Positions 1 to 10,660 of a stretch of 64,000 nt of DNA are shown in pieces (position 1 is the first letter of the stretch; the number at the start of each line of letters is the position of its first letter). The position numbers and the translations under genes are program-made. The notes under the pieces were generated by a model that saw nothing but the letters and a program-made list of their open reading frames with translations, ran no database searches and was not told where the DNA came from. The stretch comes from Pseudoscleropodium purum (Eukaryota; Streptophyta; Bryopsida; Hypnales; Brachytheciaceae), in contig OZ017795.1 in assembly GCA_963969395.1 (NCBI GenBank), positions 4,836,001 to 4,900,000 on the forward strand, in the 5' to 3' direction.

Positions 1-2
1 TA

Positions 3-1554
3 TCAGAGTTGATAGATGAACCACTAGATTTCAAATCGGCAACTCAAAAGAAAGAATGGAGAGATGCTATCCGAAGTGAAGTGGAATCCATATTAAAAAA
101 TCAAACATGGAGTATCATCGATCGCCCTACAAATGGAATACCGATTATAGCAAAGTGGATTTTCAAAATCAAATGAAAATCAAACGATGATACTAACAAG
201 TTCAAAGCCCATATTGTACCAAGGGGATTCCAACAGAGAGAAGGGATAGATTATCATGATATTTTTGTCCTTGTTGTCAGATGGTCTACTATTCGCTTGA
301 TTCTAGCACTGGCAGCAAAATACAATTGGCCACTTTCCTAGATGGATGTGATAACCGCCTTTCTAAATGGCAGCATTGAGGAAGAAGTCTTAATGGAGAT
401 CCTTGATGGGTTTCCTAGAGCTGGAGACAAATTCAAAGTTTGTTGGATTCACAAAGCCTTGTACGGACTTAGACAGTCACCTAAAGCTTGGTATGACTAC
501 ATAAGCTCGTGACTAACCAAGGACTAATAAGGAGTAATAGTGATCCAAATATATTTTACCTTAGAAGAGACGACAAATTAACACTTTTACTCTTGTATGT
601 AAATGATCTTTTGATCACTGGAGATGATTAGATAGAAATTTCTAGACTCAAGACCAAGCTACAAAAAGAATTCGAAATGACTAATCTAGAGGAGGCCAAC
701 GAATATCTTAGAGTAGAAATCAATCGACAAAATAATGGAATATTTATATGCCAGCGAGGACGTACAATCAAGCTACTTGAGAAGTTTAGATTGTCAAACT
801 GTAATCCAATAAAGCTGCCGATTGACTTGAACACATAGCTTTAGAAAAATACTAGCATAGGGAAGGTCGATCCAGTACTGTATTGTTCCTTAGTGGGAAG
901 TCTCATCTACTTGACCAATACTTGTCCTAACATATGCTATGCGGTGAGTTGTGTATCCAAATATATGTAGGAACCTGAGGAGGCACATTTGCAAGCAGCC
1001 AAGAAAATCTTGAGATATTTAAGTGGTACGATCAATTATGGAATCCTTATGGCCTCAGACAATAACACATTATACTGCACCTATGTGGACGTAGACTAGA
1101 AGAGAGACATTGACACAAGACGATCAATATCTGGGACCCTACACAAAATTGGCAACTCAAGCATTCACTGGACAAGTAAATTACAGCTGACAGTTTCTTT
1201 GTGAAGCACTGAAGTAGAGTATGAGGCACTTACTGATGTGGCCAAAGACATAGTATGCTTCCAAAGGTTGATATCAAAACTTGGGATAGACACAAGCGAT
1301 CCTACACTGTTGTTTAGTGGCAATGATTCATGCATAAAACTTGTGAAAAATTTGGTCTTGCATGTGAGGACAAAGCATATTGAAATCTACCATCATTTTA
1401 TAAGAGAAACAATAAAAGCTAGAGATGTACAAGTTGACTACGTACCAACCAAAGCTCAAATTGCGAACTTCCTCACCAAACCTCTACTACTCAAAAGCTT
1501 TATGGAGAATCGACACAATGAAAGTATAATCTGCTCCCAAGCCATTCATCGTTG
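3..1554 (+). pseudogene. Copia pol relic: reverse transcriptase and RNase H
   Basis: The translation shows the copia RT core: an N-terminal block with KEWRDAIRSEVES and NQTW, then the DVITAFLNGSIEEEV block, the LYGLRQSPKAWYD block, and a catalytic motif reading YVNDLL at about 596-613 where YVDDLL is usual. The RNase H part has YCSLVGSLIYL, a degraded W-to-stop motif near 1097 and TKHIEIYHHFIRE followed by VDYVPTKAQIANFLTKPL, the typical copia end. Stops in frame are at 174-176 (TGA), 339-341, 629-631, 836-838, 842-844, 968-970 and 1097-1099 (all TAG) and 1202-1204 (TGA). A frameshift lies at about 505-560, because the reading frame before and after it differs. Non-functional. The longest intact piece is the last 105 codons (1238-1555). 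Confidence 0.95.
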
Positions 1555-2118
1555 AAACTTGGCCCAAGCCCAGTTAGGAGTCAATGAGTTGTCTATTCAT
1601 AAGTCCCTTCCAGTGGACTTGTTCTTGAAGTCTGGTGCTTTGGGATGTTTGCGAGTCATTCGATTATCCCACCATTCGCTTGGATTGTCGAACAAGTGTC
1701 TCCAATAAGTCTCTGAATTCTCTTGAGCATCACAAAGAGCATTGGCGCTTCTTGGAACCCTAGTCATACTGCAACGAAGACCAATTGAGCATCATTCAGC
1801 AGCACACCTTCACACTGGCTTTCTCTTCTGAAACAAAAACCAGACATGAACGAAGGCATCCTAAATATTGTCATAGAGGCGTCAAATCCATGCTATGAAG
1901 AGCCAAAGCAGCAACAAGTAGGCCCACTTGCACCTGTAGACATAGGTAATTAATAGTTATTCAATGTAAATAGCTATACTAGAAAATTATGAGATATGAT
2001 TAAGGTTCTCACTAGAGACATCCGATCGACAAGCTCTTGAATTATCTGCAAAGTATCAACTAGGAGATCCAAGAATCGTGACATGGTGTCGACAAACAAA
2101 GACTATGGAATTCTTGAA

Positions 2119-2128
2119 CGAGGGGGGG
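2119..2128 (+). other. Polypurine tract of the copia element
   Basis: A CGAGGGGGGG run sits directly before TGTTGAAATAG, the usual arrangement of a copia plus-strand primer abutting the 3' LTR. Confidence 0.85.
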
Positions 2129-2336
2129 TGTTGAAATAGCATCATGAATTTACAGTCAAGTGTGCACATTAGTCAACATCCACCATCTGTAACTAAACTA
2201 TTAGTGTTAAGTAGACTAGATTAGCTTGTAATTGATACTAGTACAGCTATTAGTTCACAACTATAACACTAGAGAAGTTAGTGGAGATCGTAACAATAAA
2301 GTTGTAAAGTGTATATATTCTGATGCTTTAATAACA
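2129..2336 (+). repeat. 3' LTR of the copia element (right end approximate)
   Basis: It begins TGTTGAAAT immediately after the polypurine tract. A TATATA-like stretch (about 2310-2318) and an AATAAA (about 2296) fit an LTR promoter/polyadenylation region. The end is placed at a TAACACA-like stretch near 2330-2338 by appearance only. Confidence 0.6.
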
Positions 2337-2339
2337 CAT

Positions 2340-5300
2340 AATATGCAACTTTAATGGCATCACAAATTTGTAATTTTGTTAGTTTATACAAATTGGATGT
2401 ATGATATATCATTGGAAAACCATCTGTCAATGATTTTGTTCCAAAGGCCTATTGTGAGTCCAAGTTTGAGAATTTAAATTGTGTTTTTGAGTGCCAAATA
2501 CAACTAGTTGGAAGATGATGGTGACCTATTGTAGTCAATTACCAAAATTGACCAAGCTCTCAACCAGAAAAAACTCCTTCATTTAGAACATTTAGTTCTT
2601 TTAAAATTCATGCATGTTTGACAATTTGGGTGAGATTTCCTACACAGATGAATTACATTGATTCGTAAGAAATGTATGAATACAGGAATACTGTCATCTA
2701 AAGTATTAATTTAACCTCAACATTGTCAGCACAGGCACAATGGAAGTGTGGCCTAACCATCAAACTTGTCAAAGAGTTGGTGAGTACTTGAAGCAAGTCC
2801 AAGGTCTACTTTGATGCAACGTTTGCAACACATACTCACTTGCGGGTAAGTCTTAGTCTGGACAGGAATCTGCTTGATCATATCGCAACCCCGAACTTTA
2901 GTGTACATGTATGGGAGACAATTTTGAGGCCCACTTTGAGCCAGACAACATTCGCATCAATGTGTAGAGTCAACTGGGGTTTAAATGTGAGTCAGCAGGT
3001 TCAGTTTGCGAAAACCAATTGGTATCAATGTTCAAACAGAGTCAGACCTGATTCAGTGGCTCTTGTGTTTGGATTTGTAGAAATGGAAAGTGACATTACT
3101 TGCCAGACCATCGGGCCTAGATATCCACCAAAATTTCTTGCGAGCGCGGAAGCAACATGGCAGAGACTCACTCGAAATTCAACACACAAATGATAACAAG
3201 TTCCCTTCTGTGTTTGAAATTGTCCGACTCTTGAAAGCAACTCGGCACAAGTGAAATGTCAGGAAGACCTTGGCTTGGACATTCTTACCACTGCCACAAA
3301 TCCCCTAAATTTGCTACCAAGGTAAGCTGAATTAATGACGAAGTTTCAATCGTGTCCACAATAGTGAACGAATTCTCATATCAACAGAAATTCAAGGTAG
3401 CACTCGACTTATTGATCCTCCATATATAGCAGAATGAAAACAAATCAAGCTAGCTGCCGTAACTAAATCAAACTCCCGCCCGTACGTGCGGTTGCTAGTT
3501 CATCGGAATTGGAAAGCCTGGGGCTAGTCAAGTTTGCATCCTCCGAAAGAACCGCACTTTCCAACCAATCTAATGTAAAAGGAAAAGGCTATACTATGAA
3601 GGCCAGAACTACTACCCAAATGCTAAACTCAACTAAAACTTCCTGACAGTAGAATCTAAAGCAGTTTGGGCAGAGCTATTGTCAGTGCCATGCGATATGA
3701 TAATCATGGCGTTCAGTCACTATCTGTGAGTTGTAGAATTCCGGTTAAGGAATTGACCAACTATGCAAATCAATCAATCCTAAAATCCATGAACATGGGA
3801 TCGATTGTACAATCAGTACCACTTCCGTCCTCAAACGTCACAAGATATAACTTTGCATTCGTGAGGAGGCTCCGGCTCGAAATCCAAAGCCGAAATCACC
3901 CGTACAATGTCGGAGTTCGAAAGCTCATGAACCCGTAGACAGAAATGTGGATTCGCTGATTCCGCAGCAGAATTGTTGAAGCAGGCAATTGTAGGCGCCA
4001 GTCTCCGGGGGCTTGGGGGTGTTGCATGTGGGACATCCAGGTCCAATGCAGTAGTGATTGGGGGTGCGCGGATGGTCAGGTTCAGAGTCCGAAAGCAGCT
4101 TGTGCACAAGGGGCGCCATGATCTCAAACTGTCATAATCACGGTCTGTTTCAGCCAATTGCTGAAGACAGCAGCGGAAACGGAGACGTCTTCACAACTTC
4201 TGCAGATAAAATGTGTGACTGCGAAGGTTGCATGGGGCAATGGAGTAACGATCTTCACAGCACGTGAGTCACAATGTGAAAGCTGATCGATGAAGAGCTG
4301 GTTGGCAGAGTGAGGAGCTTGTGTTTTGGTGCTCAGTTATATGCTAGCTGCCAGACAAATGAAAGTTCCGCAGATCCATGAGGCCGAGGACTTGATTCAT
4401 GTGCAGCATCTTCCCGGTTCTATCGAACTGTACGTATCCCCACTTGTTTCACACCAGCTCAATGAACCGGTCACATTCAACTAAAATATTAATTCGAAAT
4501 AATTTTCGCGAAGTTTGATCAGAGCAAGCATCGGCAGACAAGTTTGAATCCCAACTCTGAGGTGTCTGATCTTTGTTAGTAGTACTCTTTGCAGACACAT
4601 TATAAATCAGCAAATTATTCAAGCTAAGGTCTGTAGTTGAAGTCGCAGCCCAGCTGCCCAGTCAAATCGATATGTCAAGCTATTACAATAGCTTTATCAC
4701 TCGGATATAAAATTTTATCAAATAATGTTGATTGCCCAGCTAGTCAAGTACGGCTTCGAGCGCTAGATTTGGTTGTAAACTTGTTACGTTGTAACAACGG
4801 AAATCGAAGGGAGATGTCAAATTTGAATGAGATGGAATGCTCGGAAGGACTCTGCTTGGAAAATGAGGTGATCTGACTGTACGTGATCCCTTTGACAGTC
4901 AATGTTGGGGATAATCAATGTCATGGGAAAGCAATTGTAGTTGACATGGACAGACAAAACGGGACTGCACAGCTTGTACAAGTGATAGTTGACCCGTCTA
5001 TTTTCGATCTAAGTCGATGTGCCTGGATTTGCAGCACTATACATGACTTACTCCAGCACGTGCAATTTCTTGACAAGTCCGCAGGACAAGTGTCGATCGA
5101 TCGAGGTGGGTGCGCTGATGTTCTGCGCTGTAACTGTAATTATTGTTACGCAATGGGGAGAAACGACTGAAAAGAATTCCGCCAGTTGACTACTACTTAC
5201 GCGCCGCGTCATCATGCGTCAGACGACTAGTCGGGACACGTCACTTCGAAATTTCTGGCGCACATGTCTCCGGCAACCATGTGCATGATTGTGGGTTAAT

Positions 5301-7200
5301 TCTGTGACGACTTGACCATCGATCAGTCGGTAGAGAACGTGGTCTAATCCAAGAAGAATTCTCCGGCCTGGAACTGTAGCCAGCTAGCATCTCCACTTGG
5401 GTTGTACAACATCCAGGAAACCGATCGACGAAGCCATTTCGAATGGCTGAAAGTGCAGGTTGGAATCCAGTCGGGCTGGTTTTGCAATTGGGTGACTCGA
5501 CTTGTATGATTTAGCGAACTCGCATTTCTTAAGTCTATCTCAAATCGATCAGGCACACGTAAGTTTCATTTGAAAACTGAGAATCCGTCAAAAAATAATC
5601 GATTGGAATCCTTACAAATGTACCAGATATACAAGTTTCGTCGGGGTTAAAACGTGTGTGTTAGAACGGCGCTACTGAGACTTGAACGATTTCTCAATCA
5701 TGGTCACTTTTGGATCTCGTCTGAAACGACGTAACCATTTAAAGGAGCTCCCGCCATGTCCATCTGGTTGAAATTTCTTTGAATGGCCGGATATAGCACA
5801 TGATCAAACACACTTTGAACTTCGCAATGAAGCTCAGTTTCACTTGAACTACCTTGACCCACAAAATCTTGAATAAAAGCCCAAGTTCTAATTGGATGAG
5901 ATCAGTCTTAGGCTGGGCTTGAGATCTTCTAACTAAAATGAAAGTCTGGAAGTCATGGCCACCATGGCTACCATATAATCCAAGTTGATTTTTCGCAGTG
6001 ACGAGCAGAGGAGCTACCCATTTCCGATTCAATTCTTTGACATGTTTCGTCGTAAATCAATGAATTTTTGTGAGTTTTATGAGTTGCGATTAGAATTGGT
6101 GTTTTCTTGAAATTTGGATAATAAATTAATATCTGTTTCCGGCATTTCATTTACCAAGCCCTGAATGAAAAATTACTACTTTCTTCGAAAATGGATTGCA
6201 GTAAGGCCGTACCTCCTGCAGTGTCGAAGCAGGTGCCATTTCCGTGTTCAAGTGCTCCATGACCGTGTCTGGTGGCGGATAGACAGACACTAGCTAGCTG
6301 GCTTTTTTCTGTTCTGTAAGCCTTTGACGGAAGACAGGAACACGTACCGGTCGATTGGAAATTTCTGGCAATGTGTTGTTTGCTGTCATTGAATGCAGGG
6401 TGTCGATTTAGTTAAAGTGGCGAGATCTGGGCGTCAACTTGTGACAGTCAGGCATATGCACAAACCTCTAAAAAGTAGGAATGGTGTAGATTTACGTTTC
6501 TGTCAATTCAACTGAATTACCGTTGCAGTCGGTACTGTTCTATGCTTCTCAAAATGTGATTGCATTTCATTACCTAGTGATAATCTATCTATTTCCCTAA
6601 TTGAGAGTGGGAGCTGGTCCTGGCCTGTTTATTTTATATTTGAAACAAATGAAGGGCCTTCACGGCAGATTGAAAGTCTGTGCAAGCGACCGGCCCCATA
6701 TGTTTGTGGGGCTCACAAAAATCAGCAGTCTCCATCCTTCACTGAAAACACGCCAATTGGTTTCACTGAACTAATCAGAGTTGCGAAACCCAAATTTGCA
6801 ATAAAATGTATCACAAATTAAACCATCGAGAATTTCAAATTATATTACAAAGCCAAGAAATGAGGCCTCCACTTGTAAGTATCGGGCCTTTCAAAGCAAG
6901 GTAAGTGAGCAGTATCCAAGGCCGGAATTCTGTCAACACAAATTAATCCTAATTTCCAAATGTGGAATTCTCTAATATATATTTGGTCCACTAAACTATT
7001 ACTTTTCAGCGTCACTGCGAAGTCCATGTAAGCTGAATACTCGGGAAGTCGGGAGTCAACTCTGGTATTACACTTTCTAGCTCATCGTGAATGACAATTT
7101 CAGGTCGAAATCTCAACTGAACCTCACGTAGCCGAATCGAACCTTGCGACCGATCCGACTTTTCTTTGCTTCGTGAACCTCTCATTAATTAATTGCTTGC
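2340..7200. other. Moderate-GC region without a supported gene
   Basis: This stretch is clearly less AT-rich than the repeat desert, yet I recognise no protein. Open frames of 60-117 codons occur on both strands but most lack an ATG at the start, overlap each other and show no known domain. Exon-like bits with good donors (GGTAAGT near 2845, AAGGTAAGC near 3321, ACGTGAGT near 4262) cannot be joined into a model. Three short Cys clusters of the form CxCxxC or Cx4CPxCN occur at about 4010-4050 (minus), 4211-4229 and 5126-5146 (plus); see findings. Confidence 0.5.
3925..4119 (-). CDS. Hypothetical small ORF with Cx4CPxCN cluster
   Basis: A 64-codon ATG-initiated frame on the minus strand. It has a Cys cluster YCIGPGCPTCN in the middle and a second Cys pair (FCCG) near the end. 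There is an in-frame stop shortly upstream of the ATG. The Cys spacing C-x4-C-P-x-C-N is the same as at the C-terminus of the better-supported small gene at 7569-7811, which is the only reason to list it. No promoter or polyadenylation signal was recognised and chance is quite possible. Confidence 0.15.
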   Translation of the reverse strand: MAPLVHKLLSDSEPDHPRTPNHYCIGPGCPTCNTPKPPETGAYNCLLQQFCCGISESTFLSTGS

Positions 7201-7445
7201 CTTATTTGGACGTCACGTAAAGTCGCCAAACCCTCCTTCCGGAGCTTGACAGCACGTGTCTGCAATTCCAAGCTTGACGTCCTGCACTATAAATGAAGAA
7301 GAAGCAACAATGGATTCACAACATTTCCGCTTGGAGATATATAATTGCCAAGCTTGCTCTTGAACTCCAGACGTACCTCGCTTGCACACAGTCAGGACGG
7401 ACGTCCAGGCCTATATATCAGCACTTCGGAGTTTCATTCTAGCGG
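7200..7445 (+). promoter_or_regulatory. Promoter with ACGT-core elements and TATA boxes
   Basis: Upstream of the small Cys-rich ORF lie GACGTCACGT (7209-7218, CRE/bZIP type), CACGTGTC (7253-7260, ABRE/G-box type) and TGACGTCC (7275-7282). These are followed by TATAAAT (7288-7294) and, further down, TATATAT (7412-7418). Either TATA box would place transcription start 120-250 bases before the ATG at 7569. Dense ACGT cores in plants are bound by bZIP factors and often give ABA or stress response; that response is inference here. Confidence 0.6.
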
Positions 7446-7568
7446 CTTTCTCCCAATCCTACTTGCCATCTGATCGATTCCCTCGGTCCAGAGTTTTGCG
7501 AAATTCTCCTTCAATTACGAGCGGCAAGCAAGTAATTGGATCGGTTCAATTTCCACATTAGATTTGCG

Positions 7569-7811
7569 ATGGAGAGCACCACCAGCTTCGCCATTGAAAA
7601 TGCTACATCCGTTGCAGACACTCTCCTCCTGGAACATGGACGCCGCTGCTCATGCTCCGATTGCAACGCTCAGACGATTTCCGTCAGTACTTTCGATTCT
7701 GTGATCATGAAGACACACGTGTTTGCGGATGAAGGAGGGCCAGGATTCGTGTGTTTTCCGGACCCAATATGTGGCTGCAAACAATGGACTTGCCCCGACT
7801 GCAATAAGTGA
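7569..7811 (+). CDS. Small Cys-rich protein, metallothionein-like spacing
   Basis: An 80-residue single-exon protein starting MESTTSFAIENATS, in the first good ATG after the TATA boxes (context gcgATGG). Eight cysteines fall in two clusters: CSCSDC at residues about 26-31, and C-x5-CGC-x4-CPDC at the very end (PDCNK then stop), separated by about 30 residues without Cys. This two-cluster plan with a long Cys-free spacer resembles plant metallothioneins, but the Cys count is low and I do not recognise the sequence, so metal binding is inference only. There is no signal peptide or membrane segment. The upstream promoter is well formed and an AATAAA lies at 8111-8116, about 300 bases after the stop, giving a compact gene. 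Alternatives are a small zinc-knuckle-like protein, or an ORF by chance. Confidence 0.5.
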   Translation: MESTTSFAIENATSVADTLLLEHGRRCSCSDCNAQTISVSTFDSVIMKTHVFADEGGPGFVCFPDPICGCKQWTCPDCNK

Positions 7812-8110
7812 AAGGCTGGAAGAAGATCGACATGATGGTCATGGTGATCATTAATTCTCACCGAGGGAGCTTGATTATTCGTCAATCATGTGAGAGCATG
7901 TACTACCGACGTATTTGAAGGTGCTGGATCCCGTCGTTGAGTATGTGATAGAGCTAGATAGACTAGTGAGAGAATAGTTAGTTAAAACCCGTCACTGACT
8001 AGTGATCACTAGTGTCGCTTGTGAGAGTGTCGCTTGCTTTGAAGCGTCTGCTGGGCGAAATGAATTTTTATCTTTGAATTGGAGTATGCCAATTCTAATA
8101 TTGATGGTAG

Positions 8111-8116
8111 AATAAA
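8111..8116 (+). terminator. Candidate polyadenylation signal of the Cys-rich gene
   Basis: AATAAA followed by an AT-rich stretch, about 300 bases downstream of the stop codon at 7811. Confidence 0.4.
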
Positions 8117-8139
8117 ATATAGATGAGATCTCTTCATCT

Positions 8140-9070
8140 TCCAGTGCATTTGTGGGGAGAAAAGGCAGCCCTTTGCTAGTCATTAATGAGGGCAGCGGTT
8201 CTGCCGCATACATGATGTATATACAGTCGTGTTATTTTCAATCAAACTGAGATTACTAAAAGTTCCTGCTCGCTCATTGTTCGTTAGAAACTAATCTTCA
8301 ATTCATCTTCAGTCCCCAAGCGCAGGTCTTCACCAGTTTGTAACTTCTTGCAGCTCTCATGAATTTCTTGTTGAAATTTGAAATGCAGTAAGTTATATTA
8401 TGTGGCACTCCGAACCAACTCATTCAACCATGTACAGGAGCAACACATTTGTAAATTATTCCAAAACTTCAGATTTTCTTATTTTCACACAAATTGGTTA
8501 CAAAATGACTCTTCATTTGGTGCAGTGTTGAGAATTGATATCCCATCACCGTAGCCCCCGCATCCAGCACTCAAGGATATGAAATCACCAGTACAAGAGG
8601 ATACGAGTTAATCATCTGAGCAACAGAATTGGGAGTACCGCAAGAAGTGTATCAAACAATAGTTTTGCAATGGTTCCGTACAATATTTGTCGTACACAGT
8701 AATTTTCAACTGTTTGAGATTGCATCAGTTTTTGCAACAGTTTAGGCATAGATACGCCGCACTGATTCCACGCCCAATATCAACACTTTTGCCAGTGAAC
8801 GAGTTTGCAGAATTTTTGCTACGATTCGCAATAAACCTGGAGTTAAGGCAAAGTCCGGAAGCGACACGAAACCATTGAAAAAGAATTGCTGATGTGTTGC
8901 AACCGCTACGTCCTGTTGACTGCAAGTGATGTGAATGCAAGTGAAATAGTATTGAAAGAGTCAAAACTACTACAGTAGTAGTAAATTTGCTAGCAGCTGT
9001 ACTCACTGCTTAAATTCATTCGAATCCGACCGGGATTAATTCGTTTGATCGAGCCTTGCAGTTCATCACA
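8140..9070. other. No supported gene
   Basis: Moderate-GC, non-repetitive-looking sequence. A minus-strand open frame (8725-9006) has a hydrophobic start, but its first codon is GTG and no ATG follows in a useful place, so it is not called. Confidence 0.4.
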
Positions 9071-9078
9071 GGAATTGT

Positions 9079-9573
9079 TTAGAAACCAGTGACCTTAGAT
9101 CTCTGTGTTGAGACAAGACTAACATCCAGCAAGCCAAGCCAAGCCAAGGTCGAAGATACAAAAGCAAATAGCGCCACACATGTCAGCGAAACCAAAATCA
9201 TGCTAACTCTGATTATCATGTGCCAAATGAATTCATACTGTACATGCAGACTCAGGAAGTTGACGTGCAGACTAATCCGATTTGGCTGCAACATTTGATC
9301 CAGTGGACCGTAATCCTGCGGTTCCCATATTTCTGGCTGCACTGTACATGTCAAACGATCCATGCTCCTGCAGACTTCGTTTATTAGAGACTGTCTCAAG
9401 TGACTCACGAGTAGTGAGCCATCGAGAAATTGCCTTGGAGTGCTGGAGCCAGCTGCCTGAGTGTGAAACTTAAGGTGCTTGTTTTGTTGTTTTTGTTTTT
9501 GTTGTTTTTTAACAAACTGATGAAACCTTGTTACTTTCCACACCACACCAAGAGGGGTGACCGAGGCATCCAT
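9079..9573 (-). CDS. Unrecognised 164-codon ORF with a hydrophobic C-terminal part
   Basis: A complete ATG-initiated frame on the minus strand (context ccATGGATG). It begins MDASVTPLGVVWK, has a Q/K-rich stretch (QQKQKQQNKH, from a simple TTTTTGTTG repeat on the plus strand), and near its end a 25-30 residue hydrophobic stretch (about residues 115-147, MIIRVSMILVSLTCVALFAF) that could span a membrane. No family is recognised. Part of the frame is low-complexity DNA, and no TATA box or polyadenylation signal was identified. It may be a real small membrane protein or simply a long chance frame. Confidence 0.2.
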   Translation of the reverse strand: MDASVTPLGVVWKVTRFHQFVKKQQKQKQQNKHLKFHTQAAGSSTPRQFLDGSLLVSHLRQSLINEVCRSMDRLTCTVQPEIWEPQDYGPLDQMLQPNRISLHVNFLSLHVQYEFIWHMIIRVSMILVSLTCVALFAFVSSTLAWLGLLDVSLVSTQRSKVTGF

Positions 9574-9599
9574 GGAAAAGCAAGTTTTCTGTGATATGA

Positions 9600-10312
9600 T
9601 GATGCTCGTTTGTGGTCACCTTGGGGCCGGTAAAGTCAAAGGCACAAGGTCTGGGAGCCTACTGCCTACTGTAGCCTTTATCTGCAAATTCAAAGCTTCG
9701 AAAATTTGGAATATCCAATTATGAAATGCCAAGTAATTAAGTGCATCAGTCCAAAAAGCCCTGATATTGATAGTAAGGTAGTGTGCTCATAAACCGTCAC
9801 TTTAAGGGCTGGTCAGTCTTTAAGATGGGTTTTAGATGCCCAAAATTATTTTCCCTTATATAAATTTTCAAAGAATTCTGCAATAGGCACCTACTTGTGA
9901 TCCTAGGCTTTGCAAAACTCACACATGCACAATCTAAAAAAAGATATGGTTAGACAAAAACAAGTAGTGAGGCATTAAAAAAGTAATATAGAAGGTTCCT
10001 ATATGCAACCTTTACTAAACTTAAATGAACCTTACATTCTTTTAACATGTGTAAGAAGGTAGTTGGGCAATCAATTCCCGTTTTAAAAAATTAGATGAAT
10101 ACACCTTGGCTTTGAAATGGACCCTTCCCAACTCTTACTCCATCCATTAAAGAAGTATGAACACATCTCAATAATGCTCTGACATTATGAGCATTCCAAG
10201 TGACATCCAAACACTATTGCTTTTGAAGCCATCTATAGGAAGGTTTGAAAAAGAGGGTCAAAATTAGAGCAAACTACTATAGTATTTGTTATCTAAACAG
10301 ATAGTGATCATA
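9600..10312. other. Non-coding, increasingly AT-rich
   Basis: No frame or motif recognised. This is the transition from the moderate-GC region into the AT-rich repeat desert. Confidence 0.5.
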
Positions 10313-10660
10313 TAGTGACTCATTTTGAATTAATTTAATGATTGATTCAAAATAAAATTCATTTTTATTTTTGTATCCCCTCCCAATTATACTTATAATT
10401 ATTTTCCAGACCAACCTGTATGGGCAAACGATATGGATTAATGGCTCATGTATTTCGTATCTATATTTTTGTATATATCTTAAATTCTTATATGTATCAT
10501 ATCATATCTTGTACCATATCCATATATCTTTTTTCAAGATCAATGGTGTCAGGAGGAAGGAAAATTATTTTCTTTGAATCAATAGCTACCATTTTTTTCA
10601 ATGAAGAGAGGAGATTATTGAAAGTAGGTTCATTGCATCTTTTCACTAGATAGTAGATAG
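10313..10660 (+). repeat. Dispersed repeat family B, copy 1
   Basis: Begins TAGTGACTCATTTTGA and carries a stretch rich in ATATCCATAT-like words, ending AAGATCAATGGT, ATTATTTTCTTTGAATC and a TTGAAAGTAGGTTCATTGCA block. The same order of blocks is found at 58744-59105 (plus) and, more diverged, at 16140-16450 (minus). Short frames inside are artefacts of the repeat. Confidence 0.8.

Larger units (their letters stand above)
1..2336 (+). mobile_element. Degenerate Ty1/copia retrotransposon, 3' half
   Basis: The window opens inside the reverse transcriptase of a copia-type LTR retrotransposon and runs through RNase H to a polypurine tract and the start of the 3' LTR. Integrase, gag and the 5' LTR lie outside the window. 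Order and content match the copia pol layout. The coding part has several in-frame stops and at least one frameshift, so the copy is dead. The right boundary is an estimate, because the 5' LTR needed to define the LTR end is absent. Confidence 0.93.

Noticed and set aside
63..1554. Possibility that the copia relic is still active
   Set aside because: At least eight in-frame stops, one frameshift and an altered catalytic motif.
2840..3193. 117-codon plus-strand frame
   Set aside because: It starts at TTG, has no early ATG and no recognised family, and a GGTAAGT donor-like site falls at its beginning.
4883..5170. 95-codon frame containing the RCNCNYC cluster, as a gene
   Set aside because: It starts at GTG and the first ATG is well inside. 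Kept only as a weak observation about Cys clusters.
9001..9060. TTCGAATCC-like T-loop word suggesting a tRNA
   Set aside because: No acceptor stem, anticodon arm or D-loop could be drawn around it.
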